DNA of 64,000 bases from Schizochytrium sp. TIO01. Its lineage: Eukaryota > Sar > Bigyra > Thraustochytrida > Thraustochytriidae. The stretch spans positions 543,102 through 607,101 of the forward strand of contig SMSO01000025.1 of NCBI GenBank assembly GCA_004764695.1, in the 5' to 3' direction. The position numbers were made by a program, and so were the translations under genes. Of this stretch, positions 39,601 to 49,924 are shown piece after piece (position 1 is the stretch's first letter; every line of letters starts with the position of its first letter). Below the pieces are notes generated by a model, which saw nothing but the letters and a program-made list of their open reading frames with translations, searched no databases and had not been told where the DNA came from.

Positions 39601-40284
39601 ATATAGTGCTATTGTATTCGGAATTATATGCTCACTCAGTAAAATTATCGGTACAGAATACAGAAGAAAACCTAAGTGAACCCGAAGGGGTGAACAGCCA
39701 CACCTAGTGTACAGAGAAGGGAGGGGGCGTCATAGAGGTAGATAGGAATAAAGCGCGTGCTACCACCTGCTAGTAGGAGTACCCTTCGTTTTCGGACCCC
39801 AGTGACGAAGTTCCTGAAATAAATGGTCATTAGGTTGTAAGGTAGGTACCTCCCACTGCTCAATTAATAACTCGAAGAAAACAACAACAGAGGAGAAACC
39901 AAAGCAACGCGTGCAGACTCGTGCAACAACACTCTGGATGGGAGTGCACAACCCCGCACTTTTTCTTCAGCCACGAAATGACTTTTAATATTCACAAGTG
40001 ATGTCAGATCAAGGGACCATTCAACATGAATTCCCGAACAAAGCACGTGTTCCGAAAATAAATGGACCAAGTACTAGAACTTTACATTGCGTAATAGAGA
40101 AACTATGCTGCAAACTGGCACGATAACGAATCAACCAGGGTAGCGCCTATTCTAACTTTTAGAATAAGTCTGCCAGAACAAAACAATCAAGGGGAATGGG
40201 CAGCAGAACCAGAATACAAACCTCCACGCCGAGCAAGTCACATCAGGGATTAGTCTGATTTTTTAACGAAGTGTTAGAAGCAAG

Positions 40285-41952
40285 ATGACCACATTCTCAT
40301 TCATTAGATTTCTGTGTTTTTTAATTGCTATTGTATCGATCCCCGCTCGTGCAGACCTCCCGCGAGACCCGAGCCCGCCGTACAGTAAGGTCTCCAAGGC
40401 CGGGCATGACCCATACTCGGAAAGCGTGGAATACTTTGATAGTGGAGACGGCATTTTTTACAACTGGACTAGAGCGAATGTTGACGTTGAAGAGGCATCT
40501 ACAATTCTATCTGGCGATGCACCGCTTGGGACAATCATTCCTGGGCGTGTTATAAAAGATGGAAAACCTTTGACATACATGCGGGTGGGGAATTCTCCAT
40601 TTTTGCTTGTTTGCATTCACACTGATAGCACTCCATGGACTAAATATATGCGAAACTGGGCCCCAAGCAGGCGTATGTGCGACACAGGATCATGCCGTGA
40701 TGACGTTGTTGCTCGGAACATGCAAGCTATCACAGATGAACAATGGGGCAACCTGAGCCAGTCCGAATTGCACGAAATTTTTCTCGACGGCGCAAAGAAG
40801 GTCGCCATGCCTATCGGAGACAGCTCAGGAAGCGCTTGCGAAGGAATATATGATTATATTGTTAACAAAACAAAAGGTGCCATGTACCCTCACCTAGTTT
40901 ATTCTGGGGTGCCAAAGGCTTTCAACGATAACAACAGGAACCCTCGATACTTCATTTTCCCGCGTGGATGGCTTAAAACAAAATACAATCTTGAAGCGCA
41001 GAGCCCAGAGATCATCGCATCTAGAGACGATTTTTTTGGCTTTGTACGTGAGGCAAAGAACGTCATCGCACGCTCATATGGATATGGGTGGATATTTAAC
41101 ATGCATAGCCAGGCCTCTGTTGGAAATCGTTGCGATGTAGGAACGGGATGGGAAAAACCACTGGCACAAACATTCAAGCACCCTGACGTATCACTTCGTG
41201 CAGTACAGCCCTTCACAGTGCCAAAGCCTAGCAGTGATATCTTATTGATGTTTGACTCTCTCAATCGTGGCATGACTCCCTACGAGGCTATATTTGGAAA
41301 CACCTCTGTTTCCGAAATTCTCTCGTTGCGGGGTTTAGGCTCTGCTCCATCACGAGCACACCAATTTTCTAAAAAGGGTGAGGATTGCTTCTGTAGTGGC
41401 TCTGCATTTACAAACCGTGTTGGAATGCCCTCATTGGCTTGGGCTAAAGGCAGGAAGCAGCTTATTAACAACAAAGAAATTACAAATCGCCCTGTTGAAT
41501 CGTGGTATGTTGGAAACTTTAACAATGCAATTGTGGAGTTGTACACTGCAACAACAAACACCAGTACTGAGCTTGGGAAGCAAACGATTCAAGTATGGGG
41601 CGAAACTTTGATTGACATTGCTGTGGATCATTATAAGCTTGACATCGCTCGCCCTACTGGACGTGTGTTCAAGTCGCTGGATACTACTTACAAAGCAATT
41701 ATGGGAGGAGTGTCATGTAAAGCGAAAAAGGCAAGCATGTTAAAGAAGTACCAGCTAGAGGAACGACGTGACTCTATAACCGTTGAGAAATGTGTTAGCA
41801 TGTGCAATGAATTGGCGGGTTGCAGATATATTGAAATGAGCGTTGATCCTCAGGCAAAAAGATATTGTAGTTTCTATGCAGAGTGCAAAAGCCTCCCCGT
41901 TACTAGATACCGGAATGTTGTCGATGTTGCACTCTATAACGCTGGAGATTAA
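40285..41952 (+). CDS. Secreted PAN-domain protein with amidohydrolase-like core, paralogue 1 (555 aa)
   Basis: The N-terminus is a clear signal peptide (FIRFLCFLIAIVSIPARA), with cleavage likely before DLPRDPSPP. The core (about residues 40-470) includes FLLVCIHT, NDNNRNPRYF, GWIFNMHSQ, LRGLGSAPSRAHQF and TIQVWGETLIDIAVDHY. The spacing of an early His, a D-x-N-R motif and a later MHS recalls N-formylglutamate amidohydrolase-like zinc hydrolases, but this is a weak inference. The C-terminal 80 residues hold a PAN/Apple-like module: Cys near VSC, ITVEKCVSMCNELAGCRYIE, then YCSFYAEC; such modules bind proteins or glycans. There are several N-glycosylation sequons. It is clearly paralogous to the gene 2.2 kb downstream on the same strand. 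Predicted to act in the secretory pathway or outside the cell; the substrate is unknown. Confidence 0.8.
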   Translation: MTTFSFIRFLCFLIAIVSIPARADLPRDPSPPYSKVSKAGHDPYSESVEYFDSGDGIFYNWTRANVDVEEASTILSGDAPLGTIIPGRVIKDGKPLTYMRVGNSPFLLVCIHTDSTPWTKYMRNWAPSRRMCDTGSCRDDVVARNMQAITDEQWGNLSQSELHEIFLDGAKKVAMPIGDSSGSACEGIYDYIVNKTKGAMYPHLVYSGVPKAFNDNNRNPRYFIFPRGWLKTKYNLEAQSPEIIASRDDFFGFVREAKNVIARSYGYGWIFNMHSQASVGNRCDVGTGWEKPLAQTFKHPDVSLRAVQPFTVPKPSSDILLMFDSLNRGMTPYEAIFGNTSVSEILSLRGLGSAPSRAHQFSKKGEDCFCSGSAFTNRVGMPSLAWAKGRKQLINNKEITNRPVESWYVGNFNNAIVELYTATTNTSTELGKQTIQVWGETLIDIAVDHYKLDIARPTGRVFKSLDTTYKAIMGGVSCKAKKASMLKKYQLEERRDSITVEKCVSMCNELAGCRYIEMSVDPQAKRYCSFYAECKSLPVTRYRNVVDVALYNAGD

Positions 41953-44136
41953 CCCATTTCTCCGCATTGAGATGTCATTTATAGTTTCTATTGCGACTCT
42001 CTTTGTCTACAATGAGTGAATATAACATACACTTGAGCCTCTCGTTTTCTTTATGTTATTAGTGTCTGTGTAAGATAACAATATCAAGCTGTTAGCGAGC
42101 TTCAAGTGAAGTGCATTTCTCAATCAGCATAGTCTATGAATATAAAATCTACAATGTCATTACCAGTGTTCAACCCAAATAAATGAAACATAAATATAAA
42201 CGAGAACTTGCCTACTCCGAATACGGAATATTTGAACATAGGGGAGTTTTATCATTACATCAATAAATTTCAATCACATCATGCTACGGAATGGGGAGAT
42301 CTCTATCCAGTAGCCTTTTCAAATAGTATCATTGTTACATATATGATCAATGGCCCACTTGAAATGCTCTTAATCAAATAATTCCATCAACTGTGAGCTT
42401 GCAATCTTGTCCACCCCTTCTTGATGCCATCCCTAATCTTCTGGCATGTTACGCAAAGACAAGAATATCCAAGATAATCGCATTCTACAAGACAAATGAT
42501 TGGGTTGAATCGGCAACAATTAAGGCTTGGTAGGTATGAAATGAAACCTAACTAACTCTGAACGTTGGTGTATATATTTTAAAAGCTAATATATGTACTA
42601 TTTATAATATTTTCACCTCTTATAGCACCACCATAGCATAAATAAAGTTATCCTTTGTTCTCATTGCTGAGAAACATTGTTAGCACCATCAGTACCTCTT
42701 TCTTATTTGCATTCCTTACTAGCTATGATCTCTGTTTTTCCAAATATATAATCGAACCTCATATTCCACAAGCGGGCAAGATTGCGTTCAAGCGCTAACA
42801 GAGCTTAAGTTATCGCAAATTGGAAGATATATCAATAACCAATCATTTGGGGAGCATATTAGTCCTGATTTAAATATTTAATCATAAAGAGTTTCATTTG
42901 TGTGGTTGCACGGTCTTGCACGAGTTTGGGAGATGAAGTATTCGAGATTCTCTACAGCCACTACCCCCTGAAGGTTTATTCTAACCCAAGTCAGAGAAGG
43001 CAGGCATGAATCAAAATGAGAATCCGCAGCATTTTGGTGGTGCCATGAGCTGCACCTTTTATTTCATTTCATTCATTTCGATTTCATGGGTGCTAATGGC
43101 AATCGCGATGTCTTTGCACTGATTAATTAGGAAGAATGTCGTCGTACTCGATACATTCGATCGGTAGACACCTCGAGATAGTCACCTAGTCTTTGCCTAT
43201 TTTTTTCGGGCTGTCAATCTTCATCAGGAAGAAGCACCCCTACTACTTGTATGCAATCAACGAGAACTGCCCGCGCGTGGAAGGCACTTACCCAAATGCA
43301 TCTTTCCGAAAATTCAGATTAATATATGGCTACCTTCCTACATGTGACTAATTCTGCTCCACAGAAAACGTGCACTATCCGCGTGGCAGCACGCGTACCA
43401 ACACAGATGTGGGACGTACTGACACCATATTTGGTTCCAAATTCGAATAAGACTATTACATTAGTTAATAGCATTAGTAGCAGTAATAAAGTTACTACTG
43501 CCTAATTGCAGATAGTAGGGAGACACGAATCTGAAAAGATGGCTTCAAAACCTATGCGAGAGCTCCCTCAAAGTCGCAAACTATGGTATTCGCGGCTTTG
43601 CAACACCATTCCAATAAACAACTTTTTGCACTTGAGCTGATCAAATGCAATGAGTAAGTTAGGCAATTCAACTCAGTAGGGCAGTCCATTGGTAAACATT
43701 GAACATTTACCATCTGAATTTCGAGATTTTCAAGTCCCAGCAGGAAAAGTGCTGAAAGGCAGCACTGCCTTAACTTCATTTCCATCTATTCTAGATGTGA
43801 CTTTTCTTACTTCTACTATACGCATAGCTACAATTTAAGTTATGTCAAATAATAATTCGGCGTACTACTACTACCTAGGTCTGTTTCGGACACACGCCGG
43901 CACGCACTAACATAACGATGATGCAATACGGAAAGCAATGAAGTTTGTATTTATTTGTCAAGATTACAGGGTGTGTTCAACTCAGAAAAGACATGCGAGT
44001 AATCCCCAAACTCTGGTTGAAGGTTTTGACCCAAGGCCAAATATTGTATAGACATTGAACCTTTCCTTCGTTCAAGTTGTTCATGACCCATCAGTGCCTT
44101 TACTCCAAACGCAAACAAGGGAGGAGATAAACTAAC
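41953..44136. other. AT-rich intergenic region between the PAN-domain paralogues
   Basis: About 2.2 kb with no convincing ORF and no visible remnant of a third paralogue in any frame I checked by eye. It presumably holds the 3' UTR of the first gene and the promoter of the second. Confidence 0.5.
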
Positions 44137-46113
44137 ATGAGACCAACGATATGCCTCGCCGTTGTAGTATCGGTTTTATATTTCTCTTTTAATCTCTATT
44201 CTTTCACGGATTCCGATGCAACCGTGACTGCTCAAGGGAAGGAGTCACTCACATCAAATATTTTACGCTTTCTTCGCTCACGCGATGGGCGAGCTGGTGA
44301 CGGTGGTTCACCATACCACTCGCTTGCTAGTACCCTTGCGTCAGTGCTCCTTGATAGCGATACCTCAAGTCTGTCATCTAGTAACGAAGTAGCGCAAAAA
44401 ACCCAGGAAATTTTCTCGAAAGCAGGAATGTTATCACCGCATCCTAATCCTGTAGTATTGGGTTCTGAGCTTGATGCTAATGTTGCAGAATTAGATACTC
44501 TACCACGTGATCCTAACCCACCTCATGATGCGCTGTCTCACGAAGGTCATGATCCCTTTGCTGAGTCTATTGAATACTTTGACAGCGGAGATGGTATAGT
44601 CTTTAATTGGACAAAAGAAAGCGTCGATGTGCAAGATGCCTCCACGCTGTTAGCCGGCGAAGCTCCACTGGGATCTATAATCCCTGGCCGTGTCACCAAA
44701 GATGGCACCCCCATGAGTTATCTTCGTGTTGGGAACTCACCTTTACTTCTAGTTTGCATTCACACAGCTACAACACCGTGGTCTAAGTACATGCGTAACT
44801 GGGCGCCAAGTCGGCGTGTATGCCACAGTCCCACATGTCGCGATGATCAAATTGTCCGCAATATGCAAGCGATTACTGACGAGCAGTGGGCCACTCTAAG
44901 CAGTGAGGAGCTGTCCAAGCTTTTTCTCAATCATGTCCAAGTTTCAAACAACACATTCAACCATGCATCGATGCCTTTGGGGGACAATTCTGGTCCTATG
45001 TGCGAAGGAATATACGATTATATTGTGGAAAAGACAAACAAAACCATGTATCCACATCTTGTATACACTGGTGTGCCAAAGGCCTATCTGGATCATAATC
45101 GGAACCCACGTCATTTTATATTTCCACGTGGTCGTCTGCGGTCGAAATATAACATGACTGCCCAAAACCCTGAACTAATTGCTTCACGAGATGATTTCTT
45201 CGGTTTTGTTCGTGAAGCAAAGAATGTTATTGCTCGCTCGTATGGCTATGGGTGGATTTTTAGCATGCATAGTCAATTTTCAGTAGGAAACCGCTGTGAT
45301 GTAGGTGGCGGCTGGGAGGCCCCATTAAAATCCCTCTTTAACAACCCAGACTTGACTTTGAAGTCTGTCCAACCATACGAGGTTCCAACCAGAAATAGTG
45401 AAATTTTGCTCATGTTCGATTCTATCTCGCGTGGATTGTCACCTTATGAAGCAGTATTTGGTGAATCTTCTGTATCAGAAATTCTTACCCTACGAGGGCT
45501 AGGCTCCGCTCCTTCACGTGCGCATCAATACGACCATGGCAAGAAAGAAGGGTGCTTTTGTAACGGAGCAGCATTTGCCAATCGCGTTGCTATGCCATCT
45601 AAGGAGTGGGCAGATGGCCGACAACAACTGTTCTTCAACCGAGAGATTAAGAATCGACCTAAAGAATCTTGGTTTGTTGGCAACTTTAATAGTGCCATTG
45701 TCGAGTTTCACGCACGCACTACTGATTTAAACACAAGCTTAGGCCAACAAACGCTTCAAGTTTGGGGTGAGACTCTTATCGACATTGCCGTGGACCACTG
45801 GAAGTTACCAGTTCAGCGCCCGAATGGTCGAATTTTCAAGTCTCTTCAGACAACTTACGAATCCATCATGGGCGGTCGTTCTTGCCAGAAGGGAAAGCTG
45901 ATCCGCACCAACACACTATCAAAGAATTATCTTTCGATTACAGTGGAAAAATGCGTGGAGATCTGCAACTCTCTAGACGGATGTAAATACATTGAGATGA
46001 GTGTGGATCCTCTTGCCCGACGATACTGTTCATATTACTCTTCATGTAAAGCCTTTCCCGTCACTCGGTATCGCAATGTAGTCAATATTGATTTATATAA
46101 TGCTGGGGTTTAG
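44137..46113 (+). CDS. PAN-domain protein with amidohydrolase-like core, paralogue 2, probably membrane-anchored (658 aa)
   Basis: The core repeats the motifs of the gene at 40285 almost in register: LPRDPNPPHDA, EYFDSGDGIVFNWT, LLLVCIHT, LDHNRNPRHF, GWIFSMHSQ, LRGLGSAPSRAHQ, TLQVWGETLIDIAVDHW, and a C-terminal PAN/Apple-like module (ITVEKCVEICNSLDGCKYIE, YCSYYSSC). It differs by about 100 extra residues after the N-terminal hydrophobic helix (ICLAVVVSVLYFSFNLYSF), a Ser/Leu-rich stalk. With no obvious cleavage site the helix may be a type II anchor rather than a signal peptide. Tandem, same-strand arrangement indicates duplication, and the divergence shows it is not recent. A role at the cell surface or in the secretory pathway is inferred; catalysis is unproven. 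Confidence 0.8.
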   Translation: MRPTICLAVVVSVLYFSFNLYSFTDSDATVTAQGKESLTSNILRFLRSRDGRAGDGGSPYHSLASTLASVLLDSDTSSLSSSNEVAQKTQEIFSKAGMLSPHPNPVVLGSELDANVAELDTLPRDPNPPHDALSHEGHDPFAESIEYFDSGDGIVFNWTKESVDVQDASTLLAGEAPLGSIIPGRVTKDGTPMSYLRVGNSPLLLVCIHTATTPWSKYMRNWAPSRRVCHSPTCRDDQIVRNMQAITDEQWATLSSEELSKLFLNHVQVSNNTFNHASMPLGDNSGPMCEGIYDYIVEKTNKTMYPHLVYTGVPKAYLDHNRNPRHFIFPRGRLRSKYNMTAQNPELIASRDDFFGFVREAKNVIARSYGYGWIFSMHSQFSVGNRCDVGGGWEAPLKSLFNNPDLTLKSVQPYEVPTRNSEILLMFDSISRGLSPYEAVFGESSVSEILTLRGLGSAPSRAHQYDHGKKEGCFCNGAAFANRVAMPSKEWADGRQQLFFNREIKNRPKESWFVGNFNSAIVEFHARTTDLNTSLGQQTLQVWGETLIDIAVDHWKLPVQRPNGRIFKSLQTTYESIMGGRSCQKGKLIRTNTLSKNYLSITVEKCVEICNSLDGCKYIEMSVDPLARRYCSYYSSCKAFPVTRYRNVVNIDLYNAGV

Positions 46114-47505
46114 AAGTAGTCAGTGCATATTTGTTGAAACCTCTTGTTCACCATTCTATTCAACAAGATAGCGTTAGAAATTTGAAAGACTAAGACATAT
46201 GTATCATGTATAAGCTCAGGTTCAATATTCTGTTTTCTTCTGATGATCATACCTATCGAGTGGAGTCCTAGCATCATGTTTAATTGTTGCTGCCTGCCGC
46301 CACAGGACAGATCTTGCTAAGAAATCATGCTTATTTGACTGGAAACAAATTGATATTTGAAATGCCAAACATCTCAGTGGAATGTGAATACATTCGCAAC
46401 TGATTTAAGCTTCCCGTTTCTCAGTTTTGCTTTAAAGACAAATTTTGGCTTGTTATCACCTGCTTGCGTTCGTAGGTTCCCTAAGCATTATCTTGCGACT
46501 TGCACGGGAAACCCTTGCTTTTCATTGCTACTTTCTTGCTGGGTAACACTAACTCTTCTGAGCGTCAAATCACATCATAGCTTCCGTAACATCACATTCC
46601 GGACTCAGATAGGTACTTAGGTACTAGCTAGCTACTCACACGATGTTATACTATGACTTTGCTAAAATAAAAATCTCTCTCATTCGAATACTTTTTTGAT
46701 ATATGAAAGAATAACTAGATCTATCTACTCAAACAGAACATGACCCTAAGGGATGAACGGGAGTTGCACAGTCTGAGCTGTATATTTTATTTCTTGTCCT
46801 ACAACCACTCAAAATCAGATCTCTCTGACACAGTAAAGAGCTTGAACAACAAAAGGAAGACCTTGTCTGCAAACAAGTGAATAAGGTTCGGTTCCCTTGA
46901 ACCGTTCTGGACCGAACACTTTTAATTCCTTGGTGTCACTCAACGGAATGGGTAGGCCGATGGCCTTAGTAGAAGGTACTCATAGGAGTAGTACACTCCG
47001 TTTCCCATTTTTCTGGGGGTTCCCTGTTGTGTTAGAACAAGCCCTGTGCAAAACCCGTGATGCAAGCATAGAAAATATTGAAGTAAGCCCGATTGGAAAA
47101 GTTTCTGCATCATCGCTCAATCATTAAAGTGCTAATATAAGCACTACTACCTTTGTACTTCTATGATGGACTTAAGCTTTTACCAAAGGAACAAGATTGA
47201 AAGGGTGGGTAGCCTCGAGAAGTATTCTGCATCGCCTCGTAAGCCGTGACTACTATAGGATGCTTTTAGCCTAACACTTAGGATAAGGCACGAAAGCAAT
47301 GCTTTTATTTAATCAAACGTATTGGTATTAATTAAATAGTAATAGTACGTACATCATTAAATTTGGAGACTAAAAAACGAGGACCGCGTGCCAGTCTCCC
47401 GATAGCCGACAGCATACCTACTACCTGTGGATTTAATTAATTCTCGCGTTGCCAAAACTTAAAACAGGGCTTTGGGGTTGCTGTGCAGGTTGAAAGGCTG
47501 TCGAG
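46114..47505. other. Intergenic region, no gene seen
   Basis: About 1.4 kb of AT-rich sequence. Short frames start at non-ATG codons and have no motif. TAATTAATA-type AT repeats occur near 47320-47345. Confidence 0.5.
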
Positions 47506-47931
47506 ATGGCAGCAAACGGACTCGTGGGTAGAAGGAGTCTACTCTGGCGAAGCATAGTATTGTTACTCACGCTTGTGGTCTTCGTAGCGCAGGGTCTTTC
47601 TGTGGCGGATGGCAGCGTCGTCTCTGAGACTCGGGTGGCTTTTGTTGAAGAGAAGGCTGAGCGACGAGAGTTAGCTTCTAAACGGCCGAAATGGCTGTCC
47701 AAACGTTGCAGCAAAGCTGCCACCAAGTGCATGTCCAAAACAGTCGCCGCACCAGAGATCTCGAGTTACTCCCAAATGTGTGACTCGCAGACTACATATT
47801 TTACTGACGTGCTTTCGTGCATGAAGAAGAAAAAATGCAAAAACAAAGCCTTGAAAACGTTTTGTCAAAAGGGCCTGGATCTTGATTTACTAAAAAGCTT
47901 CTGCAGCGTAAGCCTCTGCGCAAACTATTAA
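47506..47931 (+). CDS. Small secreted eight-cysteine protein, unknown family (141 aa)
   Basis: The ATG at 47506 opens a frame with a basic N-terminus, a hydrophobic stretch (LLWRSIVLLLTLVVFVAQG) and probable signal cleavage near residues 32-36. The mature part is very basic and has eight cysteines, in motifs RCSKAATKC, QMCDSQ, LSCMKKKKC, TFC, SFC and SLC, enough for four disulfides. It ends with CANY. Size, secretion signal and paired cysteines suggest an extracellular structural, adhesive or defence-like peptide, but I do not recognise the family and assign no function. A dibasic-rich stretch before the first Cys (KRPKWLSKRC) might be processed. Confidence 0.65.
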   Translation: MAANGLVGRRSLLWRSIVLLLTLVVFVAQGLSVADGSVVSETRVAFVEEKAERRELASKRPKWLSKRCSKAATKCMSKTVAAPEISSYSQMCDSQTTYFTDVLSCMKKKKCKNKALKTFCQKGLDLDLLKSFCSVSLCANY

Positions 47932-48583
47932 AAAATGTGTTAAATCTAGTTGACAGTATGCAAAATTCACGTTAGAATTGGAGAGAAAGTATATTTGAAT
48001 AGCATTCATGTATGTCAGGGATGCTCGGCTAGTATATGCTGTGTTTGGAGGTTGCTGGCCTGCTAGAATGGTAAACCGTATGTCATTAACAACTTAAAGA
48101 AAAAGAAAAAAAGCTGATACTGCAGCGAAATGCAGTCTTTATTTTAGCTTTTTGTTTTACCTACGACAGGCAGAAGCTCGGCATTTCCTTTTATTATTGA
48201 AAAAGCTAGCATGTTCTCTTGTTCACAAGAAAACTTCTTTGTAACACAAATCCTGTCTATATCTTCGGGTGATAGCTGATCAAAACGAGGAGTCTGGTCT
48301 TCAATAAAACAAACAAACCTTCTTTAATATTTTTTAAACTAACTATTCGAGTTGTGAATTCCCTTCACTCAAATCCTTGTGGTTTCTTGTCTAGGAAGTG
48401 CAGCAGCACCTATATGAAAGTCACGCCATGGATATGTTATTCTGCTAGTATTCAATAAAAATATGACCATCGACATGGGACATGGGTTGGAGAGCAATTG
48501 GAAGCAACCATTAAAGAAATATAACAACAACTACATGCAATATCATATCCTGGTTAACGTCTGACGCAGCTACTTGAATAATA
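47932..48583. other. Convergent 3' flanks with a nested inverted repeat
   Basis: Lies between two convergent stops. It contains a nested hairpin candidate at 48108-48153 (listed separately) and AT-rich sequence; no gene seen. Confidence 0.5.
48108..48153. other. Nested inverted repeat (hairpin candidate)
   Basis: The outer arms AAAAAGCT (48108-48115) and AGCTTTTT (48146-48153) enclose a perfect inner stem ACTGCA-GCGAAA-TGCAGT (48119-48136). It lies about 175 bp past the stop of the small secreted protein and about 430 bp from the convergent phosphoesterase stop, so it could sit in either 3' UTR or be an end-forming signal. A chance origin is not excluded. Confidence 0.4.
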
Positions 48584-49924
48584 TCAGTGAGTTTCAAGGA
48601 AAGTAAGAACGGTAGGCATAAAGGTCTTGCGTGTGATCATGCGACGGATGTGGAAAGCAGTGGACATGTCGGGAGTAGGCATCTGGGCTTTAGTGACAAT
48701 TTCAGGATCATCGATCACTCCAAACCCCTTGTTGACAATGTTTTGCATATCGGGACCAAAGAGCGGGAGGTCGGCAAGGTTCCCAGGAAGGCCCTCGGGA
48801 ACTTGTTTGAGCATAGCAACCACAGGAGGCACAATTTGGTCGTTGCGTGCACGCGCAATGACGCTTTTCTTCTTCTTGTCATGGCCGGGTACTTTAGTAG
48901 CCTTGCAAAGACAAAAGAGAGCATCAAGATTATGTTCGTTCATCATTTCCATCAATGCCTCGTCCAGAGTCATGCCATCGGCTCCAGCACGTTCCACGAA
49001 CCCCAGCGCACTGTCGAAGATTGAAGAGAAGCCAATGGTAGATCCCTGAAAGGTGCCACCAGGGAGTGTGGTGCTCTTGAAATCTAGGCGGAGCAAGTCA
49101 CTTGCTGAGAATCCCTCCACATCACCACGTGCAGCAATGAGATCATTATAAAGTTCAGTTTGACCAGCACGATCTGGCAGAACGGATGTAAAACGCTCAC
49201 AAAGTGCCTTGTGCACGCGCACATCGCGGTCATTGTATTTTTTCGCAGATGGGTCAAAGTCCCGCGTGTCAAGCAATATCACACCCAAGAGCATTTTGAC
49301 CAGTTCATCCGGAACTTCAAGGCCTTCCTCGCTAAGAATCTGCTCTGCTACCAGAGTACATGCTGACCCACAGCCTTCATCCAATACACGCACCTGTGCG
49401 TCCTTATACATTCCAAGGTCCTGGTGATGGTCCACGACGGCAAGAACCTTCGTATCCTCCCCAAAAATACCCGAAATTCTGCCCGTGACAGCATTATGAT
49501 CGGTAATTCCGAGGACCGTGGAATCGGAGAGATTTGACTCTTCCGGGAGCTTTCCAGACAGGGCAGCAGCCTCGTCCACGAAAATGAGATTTTCCGAAGA
49601 CACCCCGGCCCTCTCGAAGAGAAGCTCTGCGTCTTTCCGAAGCCTGAATTCTCTACGAGGCACGTTTGCAAGAGCTACCGCGATTTCAGGTGTGCCGATG
49701 TCCTGCGCATTTGCATAAGTAGATGAATTTGCAGACGAAGTCGAAGAATCTTGGCTCCGCCGTGCTGACCACCACCAAGCCAAACCAATGGAACTCACGA
49801 TCGAGTCAGCATCGCAAGCATCATTTCCCACGGCTACCAGCACACGTCCCTTTTCAGCTGAGCCCTTTTCCAGAGCCAGAAAGGCACTCCTGCCCCTTGC
49901 CAACACTGTCTCGAGCGCCATCAT
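48584..49924 (-). CDS. DHH-superfamily exopolyphosphatase (PPX1/prune-like), 446 aa
   Basis: The first ATG is at 49924 (MMALETVLARG); the frame to its left opens only with GTG. The metal-binding motifs of the DHH family are in order: GNDACDADSIVS (Asp38/Asp40), ITDHN (Asp142/His143), VVDHHQD (Asp165-His166-His167) and LLGVILLDTRDF (Asp219). A C-terminal DHHA2-type region of about 220 residues follows. This is the architecture of yeast Ppx1 exopolyphosphatase and animal prune, cytosolic enzymes that remove terminal phosphates from polyphosphate or cleave short phosphate chains and some nucleotides. All catalytic positions are intact, so activity is likely; polyphosphatase versus prune-like preference cannot be read from motifs. 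It is divergent from the kinase fusion gene, with an 826-bp shared upstream region. Confidence 0.88.
   Translation of the reverse strand: MMALETVLARGRSAFLALEKGSAEKGRVLVAVGNDACDADSIVSSIGLAWWWSARRSQDSSTSSANSSTYANAQDIGTPEIAVALANVPRREFRLRKDAELLFERAGVSSENLIFVDEAAALSGKLPEESNLSDSTVLGITDHNAVTGRISGIFGEDTKVLAVVDHHQDLGMYKDAQVRVLDEGCGSACTLVAEQILSEEGLEVPDELVKMLLGVILLDTRDFDPSAKKYNDRDVRVHKALCERFTSVLPDRAGQTELYNDLIAARGDVEGFSASDLLRLDFKSTTLPGGTFQGSTIGFSSIFDSALGFVERAGADGMTLDEALMEMMNEHNLDALFCLCKATKVPGHDKKKKSVIARARNDQIVPPVVAMLKQVPEGLPGNLADLPLFGPDMQNIVNKGFGVIDDPEIVTKAQMPTPDMSTAFHIRRMITRKTFMPTVLTFLETH

Larger units (their letters stand above)
33645..40284. other. Large gene-poor interval: simple repeats (33.9-36.7 kb), then AT-rich sequence
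   Basis: The left half holds dense microsatellites, a higher-order ATTC/ATTG array and an 18-bp minisatellite. From about 36700 to 40280 the sequence is AT-rich and without convincing frames; the longest ATG-started candidate (38971-39249, 92 residues) has no recognisable motif. Most open frames at 34-36 kb are translations of repeats. I saw no transposon-like ORF or terminal repeats. Confidence 0.5.
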
